The notes under the pieces: model-generated
Told to the model about the DNA's origin: nothing
Database searches by the model: none
What the model saw: the letters and a program-made list of their open reading frames with translations, nothing else
DNA from: Jiangella alkaliphila
GTDB taxonomy: Bacteria; Actinomycetota; Actinomycetes; Jiangellales; Jiangellaceae
DNA: 64,000 bases
Assembly: GCF_900105925.1 (NCBI RefSeq)
Contig: NZ_LT629791.1
Span: 6,294,001-6,358,000, forward strand
Reading direction: 5' to 3'
Part shown: in pieces, positions 53,031 through 61,142 of the stretch
Layout: each line of letters opens with the position of its first letter
Position numbering within the stretch: the stretch's first letter is position 1
Made by a program: the position numbers and the translations under genes

Positions 53031-54008
53031 CTACGTATTCGCGGATCCGCGAATTGTCATGGCCCTTCCCTCGTGGAGGCCGAGCCACCGCCGGCCGTTG
53101 GCGCTCAGCCCGTCCAGGCCGCCCACCTGGGCGAAGGCGTCCAGTCGGGCCATCTCCGCCCGGATCGTCTGCCGATCGACGAACGGGAAGTCGGATCCGA
53201 AGACGACGTGCGACGGCGGAACCACGGTGAGGAGCGAGCCCAGACCCGCCGGGCCGGCCGACAGCGCGCAGTCGTACCCGAACCTGCTCAAGGTTGCCTG
53301 CACGCCCGCGGCCCGGACCTGCTCGAGCTCCGGCAGCGGCTCGGCGATCTCCAGCCTCCGGCTGACATAGGGCAGCACACCGCCGCAGTGCGAGAACACC
53401 CAGCGGATGCCGGGAAACCGGTCATGCGCCCCAGTGAGCATGAGGTTCATCAGCGATCGGCTGGTGTCGAACACGTACTCCAGCAACGACGGCCGCAGGG
53501 CGACGGCGTCGCGCGCCCACCACGGTGGAAGCGTCGGATGCACGTGGACCAACGCGCCGATGCCGCTCAGCACTGCCAGCACGGCGTCGAAGTCCGGGTC
53601 GCCCAGGTAGCTGCCGCCGTAGTTCGACAGCAGGCTGACCCCCGCGAAGCCGTCCACGTCCAGCAGGCGCTCGATCTCCGCGATGGCGCTGTCGGCCGAC
53701 GGCAGCGGAACGGCGGCCAGAGCCAGGAACCGGCCCTGCGACGACTGAACCACGTCGTGAAGCTCGTCGTTGGTGTCCCGGCAGAGTGCCGTGGCGAACT
53801 CCTGATCGCCGAAATAGAAGCCGGGCGACGCGGTGGACAGCACGCTCACCTCGATGCCGAGCTCGTCCATGGCCGCGAGCGACGACTCCGCGCTCCACTC
53901 AGGGAACCCGATCCCGGGCTGTGCCTGGATGCCGACGGCTTCGAGGCGTCGCACGTAGCTCGGCGACACGACGTGCTGGTGGAAGTCGACCAGCCCGCCA
54001 CGCGTCAC
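53031..54008 (-). CDS. Amidohydrolase-2 family metal-dependent hydrolase/decarboxylase
   Basis: A 325-residue TIM-barrel protein of PF04909. Metal ligands are visible in LVDFHQHVVSPSY at the N-terminus, ALVHVHPTLPP, WVFSHCGGVLPY and VVFGSDFPFVDR. It is a homologue of the enzyme at 15213-16217. GTG at 54008 overlaps the esterase stop by 4 bp. Family activities include lactone hydrolysis and decarboxylation of aromatic acids. Here a lactone or carboxylate of a sugar acid would fit, but this is inference. Confidence 0.85.
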   Translation of the reverse strand: MTRGGLVDFHQHVVSPSYVRRLEAVGIQAQPGIGFPEWSAESSLAAMDELGIEVSVLSTASPGFYFGDQEFATALCRDTNDELHDVVQSSQGRFLALAAVPLPSADSAIAEIERLLDVDGFAGVSLLSNYGGSYLGDPDFDAVLAVLSGIGALVHVHPTLPPWWARDAVALRPSLLEYVFDTSRSLMNLMLTGAHDRFPGIRWVFSHCGGVLPYVSRRLEIAEPLPELEQVRAAGVQATLSRFGYDCALSAGPAGLGSLLTVVPPSHVVFGSDFPFVDRQTIRAEMARLDAFAQVGGLDGLSANGRRWLGLHEGRAMTIRGSANT

Positions 54009-54970
54009 GGCAGCCCCCGCACGGCGCGGATGGTGCGCAGCACGTCCTCCGGGCCGCCGCTCTCATGCCCGTTGAACTCCCACACGACCATCTCCTTGGG
54101 GCCGCCGTATGCGTTGTGGGCGGCGAAGACGGTGGACGGTGGCGACACGACATCGCGCAACCCCACCGAGAACGCCGCCGGGCAGGTCGCGCGGCGCGCG
54201 AACGAGACCCCGTCGAAGTAGGCCAGCGTCGCGAACGCCGCCGGAGCCTGGTCGCGGTGGATCGCCAGCCACCGGGACACCTCGCCGTACGGGCTCTCCG
54301 CCGTCATCCGCAGCGCCCGCCGGAACGCGCACAGGAACGGCACGTGCGGAACGATCATCGTCACGTCGGATCGCAAGCCCGCCACCACCAGAGACAATGC
54401 GCCGCCCTGGCTGCGACCGCTGGCGACGAGCCGATCCGTGTCGACCTCGGCCGATGAGCGCACGACGTCGACGAACCGGTACGCGTCGACGTACAGCCGG
54501 CGGTAGTAGTAGTCGTCCCTGGACAACAGCCCGCGCGTCATGTGGCCGGGAATGGCCGGGGTGCTGCCCACCGGATCCGGGGTGTGGCCGGCCCGCCAGG
54601 TGCTCCCCTGGCCCCGCGTGTCGAGGATGGCATGGGCGAACCCGGCCGACGCGTACGCCAGCGACTCGACCGGCAGTCCTCGTCCGCCGCCGTAACCCAG
54701 GAACTCGACGACGGCGGGAACCCGGCCGCTGCGGCGCGCCGGCAGCAGCAGCCAGCCCTTGATCCGCGCACCGCCGTAGCCGGTGAACTCGACGTCGAAC
54801 ACATCGATGGTCTGGAGCTCGGTGACCACCGGTGTGAAGGCGACGTCCAGTGGACGGGCCGTCTCCGCGGCGATGGTCGACTGCCAGAACTCGTCGAAGT
54901 CGGCCGGCTCCGGCTCCTGGTAGTGGAACTTCTCGAGCTCCTCGATGGGTAGGTCGACCTGCACGCGCAT
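54005..54970 (-). CDS. Acetylxylan esterase / cephalosporin-C deacetylase family hydrolase
   Basis: A 321-residue AXE1-family (CE7) alpha/beta hydrolase. The signature is LPIEELEKFHYQEPEPADFDEFW at the N-terminus, RGQGSTW, the nucleophile GRSQGG (Ser), the acid in VGLRDVVSPPSTVFAAHNAYGG and the His in NGHESG. CE7 enzymes remove acetyl groups from short xylo-oligosaccharides or antibiotics in the cytoplasm; no signal peptide is present here. It lies between the DJ-1 and amidohydrolase genes in cluster G and probably deacetylates an imported glycoside or sugar. Confidence 0.9.
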   Translation of the reverse strand: MRVQVDLPIEELEKFHYQEPEPADFDEFWQSTIAAETARPLDVAFTPVVTELQTIDVFDVEFTGYGGARIKGWLLLPARRSGRVPAVVEFLGYGGGRGLPVESLAYASAGFAHAILDTRGQGSTWRAGHTPDPVGSTPAIPGHMTRGLLSRDDYYYRRLYVDAYRFVDVVRSSAEVDTDRLVASGRSQGGALSLVVAGLRSDVTMIVPHVPFLCAFRRALRMTAESPYGEVSRWLAIHRDQAPAAFATLAYFDGVSFARRATCPAAFSVGLRDVVSPPSTVFAAHNAYGGPKEMVVWEFNGHESGGPEDVLRTIRAVRGLP

Positions 54971-55003
54971 CCCCTCTGGTCGGCGCTCGCCGTGACGGCC
55001 GTC

Positions 55004-55657
55004 TCACGCGAGTTCGGCGTAAGCCCGGTAGTTCGCCGAGCCAGGCCCCGCTGCCCTGCTCCGCAGGACCGCGGGCCGCGTGTAGTGAGCAGGACTCGGC
55101 TGGGTCGCCGGCAGATCCGGGCGATCGGCCGGCTCGGCCTGGTCGAGAAACTCCAGGACGCCGGCCATGAAGGCCGGTAGATCGTTCGGCAGCTGCGCGG
55201 TCAGCAGCTTCCCGTCGAGCACGACCGGTTCGTCGACCCACGTCGCGCCGGCGTGCCGGACATCGTCGCGGATGGTCGCGACCGACGTCGCGCGCTTGCC
55301 GGCAACGACCTCGGCGGTGGCCAGCAGCCAGCCGGCATGGCAGATCGCGGCCACCGGCTTCTCATCGGCGACGCTCTTCTTCACGAACTCGACCATGGCC
55401 GGGTTGCGGCGCAGATACTCCGGCGAGAACCCACCCGGAATCACGACGGCGTCGAAGTGCTCCGGCGTCACATCACCGATAGCCACGTTCGCCACCGCCG
55501 GGTACCCGAGTTTGCTCGCGTACACCTCATTCGTCGCCGGGCCCACGATGACCGGCGTGGCACCTGCCTCACGAAGCCGGAGAACCGGATACCAGAGCTC
55601 GAGCTCCTGATACTGGTTCTCCACCAGAACCGCGACCCGTGCATCGGACGCCTTCAT
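55004..55657 (-). CDS. DJ-1/PfpI-family protein
   Basis: A 217-residue DJ-1/PfpI protein: RVAVLVENQYQELELWYPVLRLREAG, FDAVVIPGGFSPEYLRRNP, then the nucleophile elbow PVAAICHAGWLLA with Cys106 in the DJ-1 position and a conserved Glu in the first loop. Family members are cysteine proteases, chaperones or glyoxalase-III-type deglycases. The C-terminus has an extra 30 residues. It lies 43 bp after the phosphotriesterase gene. A partner DJ-1 gene two positions upstream is broken by insertion sequences. Confidence 0.87.
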   Translation of the reverse strand: MKASDARVAVLVENQYQELELWYPVLRLREAGATPVIVGPATNEVYASKLGYPAVANVAIGDVTPEHFDAVVIPGGFSPEYLRRNPAMVEFVKKSVADEKPVAAICHAGWLLATAEVVAGKRATSVATIRDDVRHAGATWVDEPVVLDGKLLTAQLPNDLPAFMAGVLEFLDQAEPADRPDLPATQPSPAHYTRPAVLRSRAAGPGSANYRAYAELA

Positions 55658-55700
55658 TCGCGCAACTCCCTCGTCAGGGCCGTGTGGATGTCAGGTGAGA

Positions 55701-56741
55701 TCAGACGTCGATCGAGAAGATGCGGCGCGGGTTGTCCACCATGATCTTCTGCAGGTGCTCGTCGGTGACGCCCTTGCCTTTCAGCCGCGGCACCCAGCTG
55801 GTGAACATGTAGCTCAGGTCCACCTTCTCGTTCAGAAGCTGCGGATCGTCCTCAGTGACCCCCGCGCGGGGATTCATGAACCACCGGTCGAACGACATGA
55901 CGATGCGGTCGCCGTAGCCCTCCTCGAGCAGGACGACCAGGGCGTTGGCCATCGCTTCGTCCAGTTCCTCGGCGCTGCCGACCCGCCACGGGATGCCCAC
56001 GTGGTCGAGCTGGACGTTGGCGCCCATCTTGAGCACCTCACGCATCGCGTCGAGCTGCGGCGGCACGAAAGCGTGTCCGAGAATCACCTTGCCCGGATCC
56101 ATGCCCTCCTCCAGCAGGATCTCCAACTGCTCGCGGAGCGGATTCGTGACCTCGAAGTCCATCGGGTCGATGTGGGTGTTGATGGCGCAACCGACCTGTG
56201 TGGCCGCATGGGCCGCGGCCCGGATGACCCGGTCCTCGATCTCATGGATGTGCCGGCCGTTGGGCCCGACGGGGCTCGGCATCGGCGTGACGCTCTCCTG
56301 GCCGGTGGCGATCTTGATGGCACCGGCCCGGTACGGGGTTTTGTGCCAGGCGAAGACCATCCCGTCGGTGAGGTCGCCGACGAAGAACTCGGTCAGCTCC
56401 TCCCGGGTCTGCCGACGCCAGTAGTAGGGAATGCCCATCCGCTCGGGGAAGAAGCCCGTAATGGCGATGACGTTCATCCCGGTCCGCTTGGACACGTCAG
56501 CCATGAACTGCGGATAGCGGCCGACCTCGGGTGGCGTCATGTCGACGATGGTCCCGTACCCGTAGTTCTCCTTGCCCTTGGCGACCTGTCCGGAGACGAA
56601 GTCCAGCGCGGCGTCGTAGTCCAGGGCCGCGCGCGGGTCCAGTTCGGCGCCCGGGTAGCCGTACAGGAGGTGTTCATGCGACAGCATGAGTCCCGAGTTC
56701 TCGGCCGGGACGTCGCCGAGGACCGTGCGTAGAACGCTCAC
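55701..56741 (-). CDS. Phosphotriesterase-family hydrolase (lactonase-like)
   Basis: A 346-residue TIM-barrel metalloenzyme of the phosphotriesterase/lactonase (PTE, PF02126) family. Visible are LSHEHLL (His22, His24), the bridging carboxylated Lys in YRAGAIKIATG, NTHIDP, VILGHAFVPP and the catalytic Asp in MSFDRW. The family includes sugar-phosphate lactonases, aryldialkylphosphatases and quorum-quenching lactonases. The GTG start at 56741 follows AGGAGA by about 9 bases and the stop of the disrupted DJ-1 gene by 1 bp. In this operon a sugar-lactone hydrolase is the best guess. Confidence 0.88.
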   Translation of the reverse strand: MSVLRTVLGDVPAENSGLMLSHEHLLYGYPGAELDPRAALDYDAALDFVSGQVAKGKENYGYGTIVDMTPPEVGRYPQFMADVSKRTGMNVIAITGFFPERMGIPYYWRRQTREELTEFFVGDLTDGMVFAWHKTPYRAGAIKIATGQESVTPMPSPVGPNGRHIHEIEDRVIRAAAHAATQVGCAINTHIDPMDFEVTNPLREQLEILLEEGMDPGKVILGHAFVPPQLDAMREVLKMGANVQLDHVGIPWRVGSAEELDEAMANALVVLLEEGYGDRIVMSFDRWFMNPRAGVTEDDPQLLNEKVDLSYMFTSWVPRLKGKGVTDEHLQKIMVDNPRRIFSIDV

Positions 56742-56742
56742 G

Positions 56743-56848
56743 TCATCTCTCCTTGTCGAGCACTAGATCTTCGGTCAGTCTTCTCATCAGGTCGGGCAGA
56801 TCATCGGCAGTGCCGAAGGACGCCTCGGGCTCGGCGTCCGGGCCTAAG
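56743..56848 (-). pseudogene. C-terminal part of a DJ-1/PfpI gene cut by tandem insertion sequences
   Basis: Reading the minus strand from 56848, the frame gives LGPDAEPEASFGTADDLPDL, then MRRLTEDL, and stops at 56743, 1 bp before the phosphotriesterase start. It is the 3' part of the gene whose 5' part is at 60200-60536. Joined with one copy of CTAAG it restores a 146-codon frame. FGTADDLP is a typical DJ-1/PfpI C-terminal motif. Confidence 0.85.
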
Positions 56849-58521
56849 CCTCGATCCGTGGAAGGGCTATCGGGTGATCTTCGCTCCTGACTGTTGATCT
56901 TGATCGGGGTCGTGGGCAGGGCTGGTCGGCTGGTCTGCCCAGCTCTTCCACGTGTCGGTGTCCGGTCGGGGCCCGGTGCGGGCGGTGGTCGACGGTCAGG
57001 CCGCCGCGGCGGGTGGCCCGGTGGCGAGCACGTGGTTCCAGAGGCGGGTCCACTGCTGGGCCCAGGGCCAGTGCGTGGGCAGGTGCAACACGCGGCGGCG
57101 TTGCGGGCGGGCCAGCCGGGCGGGCACGGTGACGATCTGTCGGCGCAGTGTCGCGCCGCGCGCGACGGCATGCCGCGGACTGGTCAGGGTGCCGGCGGCG
57201 CGGAGCAGGTTGTGGGTCATCGCGGCGCAGGTCGCCCAGGCGGCGTTCGCGGCGAACCGGCCAGACGGCAGGTGGGCCAGCGGCCCGTCGATGAGGTCGG
57301 CGAACACGGTCTCGATGATCGCGTGCGCGCGGTGGGTGATGTCCGCGTCGGCGGTCGGTTCGGTGTTGTCGGTGAAGAACGGGTGGTGCCGCCAGACCGG
57401 GAACAGTTCATCGGTCTTGGCGCGGTCGCGGACCCGGCGCACGATCAGCCGGGCGGTGACCTGGTGCTTCTTGGCCTTGGAGCCGAACGCGGTGAACGGT
57501 ACTTCGGCGACGTGGGCGTCGGAGATCAACTGCCCGGTGTCCGGGTCGACGACCGCGCCGGGGTAGTGCACCGGTGTCCACGCGTCGGCGGGGATGGTCG
57601 CGATCGCCCTGCTCACCGCACGGTTCTTGGTCAGCGCCACGGAGAACCGGGCCCCCGCCCTCACGCAGGCGCCGACGACGACGCTGTTGCCGTAGGCCGA
57701 ATCACCGCGGACCAGGATCTCACCCGCCGCGCCGGCGGCGCGGGCGGTCCGGATCGCCTCGGCGACCATCGTCGCCGCGCCCTTCCCGGAACCGGCCCGC
57801 CCGGCCCGTAGCCGGATCCCGGCCACCACCGGCGCACCGTGCTCGGTACTGATGCTGGTGGCCAGCGGCGACAGGCCCTTGCGGAGCACCTGCCGCCCGG
57901 CGATCTTGGTGTGCCCGAAGCTGGCGCCCTGCTTGGCGTGCCCGTAGACCGGGCGCAGCAGCGAATCGATGTCGACGAACGCCCGAGTCCCGATCCCGGG
58001 CAACAGCCCCGTCGTCGTGACGAGGCCGACCAGATGCGCCCGCGCGACCGAGGCCAACTGCAGGGCATGGCCATGGGTGAACTCCCGCAGGAACTGCCCC
58101 AGCGTGGCCGGCGCATACACGCCGCCGAACAACCGGCCCATCCCGCCGGAACGGACCACGTCCAGATCGTCGATGCAGTCCGCGCCGGCAGCCATCCCCG
58201 CCACGATCGAGGTGATCTTGCCCGCCGGGTTCACGCCGGCCGACTTCACCCTCACCGAGCCGACCGCGACCTTGGACGAGATCAGCTCGGACAGGCCAGC
58301 CTGCTCGGCCAAGGCCATCACCGGCACCAGCCCCGCGCACGACACGAGATTCTCGTCATCGAACCTCGGCATCGCCTTCGACCAGACGTGAGATAGTCGC
58401 ACCGAGAGTGCCTTCCGCAGCAGTGGCGATCAGGACCTAGACAATCCAGATCCTCCCTGCACAGAAGGCACTTTCTTCGTCACCACACCGAACGACCAGC
58501 CAGCCAGTCCACGGATCGAGG
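56849..58521 (-). mobile_element. IS1380-family insertion sequence, copy 1
   Basis: A 1673-bp element bounded by perfect 14-bp terminal inverted repeats, CCTCGATCCGTGGA (56849-56862) and its complement (58508-58521). A 5-bp CTAAG lies on each side (56844-56848 and 58522-58526), as expected for a target duplication. It contains one transposase gene at 56996-58402. It is identical in organisation to copy 2, offset by 1678 bp. It is the left member of a tandem pair inserted in a DJ-1 gene. Confidence 0.88.
56996..58402 (-). CDS. IS1380-family transposase, copy 1
   Basis: A 468-residue DDE transposase. IS1380-type features are the N-terminal LDVVRSGGMGRLFGGVYAP, the DSAYGN box in EILVRGDSAYGNSVVVGA, and the C-terminal HAIIETVFADLIDGPLAHLPSG with the catalytic Glu region. 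It has no frameshift or internal stop, so the element may be active. The predicted protein is identical to that of copy 2. Confidence 0.9.
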   Translation of the reverse strand: MRLSHVWSKAMPRFDDENLVSCAGLVPVMALAEQAGLSELISSKVAVGSVRVKSAGVNPAGKITSIVAGMAAGADCIDDLDVVRSGGMGRLFGGVYAPATLGQFLREFTHGHALQLASVARAHLVGLVTTTGLLPGIGTRAFVDIDSLLRPVYGHAKQGASFGHTKIAGRQVLRKGLSPLATSISTEHGAPVVAGIRLRAGRAGSGKGAATMVAEAIRTARAAGAAGEILVRGDSAYGNSVVVGACVRAGARFSVALTKNRAVSRAIATIPADAWTPVHYPGAVVDPDTGQLISDAHVAEVPFTAFGSKAKKHQVTARLIVRRVRDRAKTDELFPVWRHHPFFTDNTEPTADADITHRAHAIIETVFADLIDGPLAHLPSGRFAANAAWATCAAMTHNLLRAAGTLTSPRHAVARGATLRRQIVTVPARLARPQRRRVLHLPTHWPWAQQWTRLWNHVLATGPPAAAA

Positions 58522-58526
58522 CTAAG
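58522..58526. repeat. CTAAG junction between tandem IS copies
   Basis: The only sequence between the two insertion elements is CTAAG. The same 5-mer flanks the array at 56844-56848 and 60200-60204. A shared 5-bp repeat at all three borders indicates tandem insertion or duplication of the element together with its target duplication. Confidence 0.85.
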
Positions 58527-60199
58527 CCTCGATCCGTGGAAGGGCTATCGGGTGATCTTCGCTCCTGACTGTTGATCTTGATCGGGGTCGTGGGCAGGGC
58601 TGGTCGGCTGGTCTGCCCAGCTCTTCCACGTGTCGGTGTCCGGTCGGGGCCCGGTGCGGGCGGTGGTCGACGGTCAGGCCGCCGCGGCGGGTGGCCCGGT
58701 GGCGAGCACGTGGTTCCAGAGGCGGGTCCACTGCTGGGCCCAGGGCCAGTGCGTGGGCAGGTGCAACACGCGGCGGCGTTGCGGGCGGGCCAGCCGGGCG
58801 GGCACGGTGACGATCTGTCGGCGCAGTGTCGCGCCGCGCGCGACGGCATGCCGCGGACTGGTCAGGGTGCCGGCGGCGCGGAGCAGGTTGTGGGTCATCG
58901 CGGCGCAGGTCGCCCAGGCGGCGTTCGCGGCGAACCGGCCAGACGGCAGGTGGGCCAGCGGCCCGTCGATGAGGTCGGCGAACACGGTCTCGATGATCGC
59001 GTGCGCGCGGTGGGTGATGTCCGCGTCGGCGGTCGGTTCGGTGTTGTCGGTGAAGAACGGGTGGTGCCGCCAGACCGGGAACAGTTCATCGGTCTTGGCG
59101 CGGTCGCGGACCCGGCGCACGATCAGCCGGGCGGTGACCTGGTGCTTCTTGGCCTTGGAGCCGAACGCGGTGAACGGTACTTCGGCGACGTGGGCGTCGG
59201 AGATCAACTGCCCGGTGTCCGGGTCGACGACCGCGCCGGGGTAGTGCACCGGTGTCCACGCGTCGGCGGGGATGGTCGCGATCGCCCTGCTCACCGCACG
59301 GTTCTTGGTCAGCGCCACGGAGAACCGGGCCCCCGCCCTCACGCAGGCGCCGACGACGACGCTGTTGCCGTAGGCCGAATCACCGCGGACCAGGATCTCA
59401 CCCGCCGCGCCGGCGGCGCGGGCGGTCCGGATCGCCTCGGCGACCATCGTCGCCGCGCCCTTCCCGGAACCGGCCCGCCCGGCCCGTAGCCGGATCCCGG
59501 CCACCACCGGCGCACCGTGCTCGGTACTGATGCTGGTGGCCAGCGGCGACAGGCCCTTGCGGAGCACCTGCCGCCCGGCGATCTTGGTGTGCCCGAAGCT
59601 GGCGCCCTGCTTGGCGTGCCCGTAGACCGGGCGCAGCAGCGAATCGATGTCGACGAACGCCCGAGTCCCGATCCCGGGCAACAGCCCCGTCGTCGTGACG
59701 AGGCCGACCAGATGCGCCCGCGCGACCGAGGCCAACTGCAGGGCATGGCCATGGGTGAACTCCCGCAGGAACTGCCCCAGCGTGGCCGGCGCATACACGC
59801 CGCCGAACAACCGGCCCATCCCGCCGGAACGGACCACGTCCAGATCGTCGATGCAGTCCGCGCCGGCAGCCATCCCCGCCACGATCGAGGTGATCTTGCC
59901 CGCCGGGTTCACGCCGGCCGACTTCACCCTCACCGAGCCGACCGCGACCTTGGACGAGATCAGCTCGGACAGGCCAGCCTGCTCGGCCAAGGCCATCACC
60001 GGCACCAGCCCCGCGCACGACACGAGATTCTCGTCATCGAACCTCGGCATCGCCTTCGACCAGACGTGAGATAGTCGCACCGAGAGTGCCTTCCGCAGCA
60101 GTGGCGATCAGGACCTAGACAATCCAGATCCTCCCTGCACAGAAGGCACTTTCTTCGTCACCACACCGAACGACCAGCCAGCCAGTCCACGGATCGAGG
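58527..60199 (-). mobile_element. IS1380-family insertion sequence, copy 2
   Basis: A 1673-bp element with the same terminal repeats as copy 1 (left end at 58527, right end at 60199) and flanking CTAAG at 58522-58526 and 60200-60204. Every open frame has the same length and sequence as in copy 1. The absence of visible divergence points to a very recent duplication. Confidence 0.88.
58674..60080 (-). CDS. IS1380-family transposase, copy 2
   Basis: A 468-residue transposase identical in translation to the copy at 56996-58402, with the same DVVRSGGM, DSAYGN and C-terminal motifs. The reading frame is intact. Confidence 0.9.
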   Translation of the reverse strand: MRLSHVWSKAMPRFDDENLVSCAGLVPVMALAEQAGLSELISSKVAVGSVRVKSAGVNPAGKITSIVAGMAAGADCIDDLDVVRSGGMGRLFGGVYAPATLGQFLREFTHGHALQLASVARAHLVGLVTTTGLLPGIGTRAFVDIDSLLRPVYGHAKQGASFGHTKIAGRQVLRKGLSPLATSISTEHGAPVVAGIRLRAGRAGSGKGAATMVAEAIRTARAAGAAGEILVRGDSAYGNSVVVGACVRAGARFSVALTKNRAVSRAIATIPADAWTPVHYPGAVVDPDTGQLISDAHVAEVPFTAFGSKAKKHQVTARLIVRRVRDRAKTDELFPVWRHHPFFTDNTEPTADADITHRAHAIIETVFADLIDGPLAHLPSGRFAANAAWATCAAMTHNLLRAAGTLTSPRHAVARGATLRRQIVTVPARLARPQRRRVLHLPTHWPWAQQWTRLWNHVLATGPPAAAA

Positions 60200-60536
60200 C
60201 TAAGATCGAGGCGACCGCCGTCGTCGCCGTGCCCACCGAATAGATGCGCGCTGTGCCCTGATGGGCCGCGCGGACGAAAGCACGCTGCTCGTCGGAGTAG
60301 GCAGGTACCCCGGTGACCGTGCCGGCGAGAACGACGGCGTCCACATCGGCGGCGTCCGCGCCCGCTGCGTCTGGAATCAGCGGATAGCCGAGGTTGCTCG
60401 TGACGCCGGCTGGGTCCGAGCTGAGAACGTAGACACTCGCGCCGTCCTCCCGCGCCCGTAGTACCGGGTACCAGAGCTCGAGCTCCTGGTATCCGCCCGC
60501 GGCGAGCACCGCGATCTTCCGACCTTCCAACGACAT
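60200..60536 (-). pseudogene. N-terminal part of a DJ-1/PfpI gene interrupted by tandem insertion sequences
   Basis: From ATG 60536 (GAGGAG upstream) the protein reads RKIAVLAAGGYQELELWYPV, then DVDAVVLAGTVTGVPAYSDE and ARIYSVGTATTAVASI before entering the insertion sequence. With one CTAAG removed it joins 56743-56848 to give an intact 145-residue protein. The elbow that carries the nucleophilic Cys in DJ-1 proteins reads YSVGTA, so this copy lacks the Cys. It is shorter than its neighbour at 55004 and may have been a non-catalytic partner even before the insertion. Confidence 0.85.
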
Positions 60537-60635
60537 GGGCTGACTCCTCGTAGCAGTCGCAGCTGTCCCGCGCCTGGCATCCTGTCCGCTTGCCTGATAA
60601 TCACTCGGCACCATCAGCGAGGCAAGCCCCCGCAC

Positions 60636-61058
60636 TCAGTTGTCCTCGAGCACACGGGCACCCGCCTCGGCACATGCGAGATCGACCACGGGCGCGGCGC
60701 CACTCACGCCCAGCGCGCCGATGAGTGCTCCGCCCAGCCGGAGCGGCACCCCGCCGGGGAGAACCAGGATCCGCCCTCTCGCGCTGCCGGCCATGCCCCA
60801 GTCCGCGCCACCTGGCGCCGTTGCCTCCGCCCAGGCGTGTGACGGCGCTCCGAACGCCGCGGCCGTGAACGCCTTGTCGTGAGCCAACTGGAACGCGACA
60901 TCGTTCGCGCCGTCCATCCGGCCCGCCGCCACGATCGCCCCGGCCGGATCGGTGACGGTGACCGCAAGAGCGACTGAGCGCCGCGCGGCCTCGCGCTCAG
61001 CGCCCTCGAGCACTCGGCGCGCCAGGTCCAGGTCGATACTCACGATCTGCAAGGTCAT
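60636..61058 (-). CDS. GlcG/HbpS-family protein
   Basis: A 140-residue GlcG/HbpS protein: IDLDLARRVLEGAEREAARR, VALAVTVTDPAGAIVAAGRM, then LPGGVPLRLGGALIGALGVSG. It is homologous to the protein at 22758-23195. It is 84 bp downstream of the SDR gene and 99 bp upstream of the disrupted DJ-1 gene, in the same operon. Members are often encoded beside oxidoreductases for organic acids; heme or small-acid binding has been reported for some. Confidence 0.85.
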   Translation of the reverse strand: MTLQIVSIDLDLARRVLEGAEREAARRSVALAVTVTDPAGAIVAAGRMDGANDVAFQLAHDKAFTAAAFGAPSHAWAEATAPGGADWGMAGSARGRILVLPGGVPLRLGGALIGALGVSGAAPVVDLACAEAGARVLEDN

Positions 61059-61142
61059 CGTCGCCTCTGTCGGGATGCTCGTACGGGTGAACGCTCCGGA
61101 GAGCCGCCGCGCCGGCGTCTCGTCCTGGCCCGTCCTGTGGGT

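Noticed and set aside
56894-57811. Large plus-strand frames inside both insertion sequences
   Set aside because: They are antisense to the transposase and low-complexity; IS1380-type elements need only one transposase gene.
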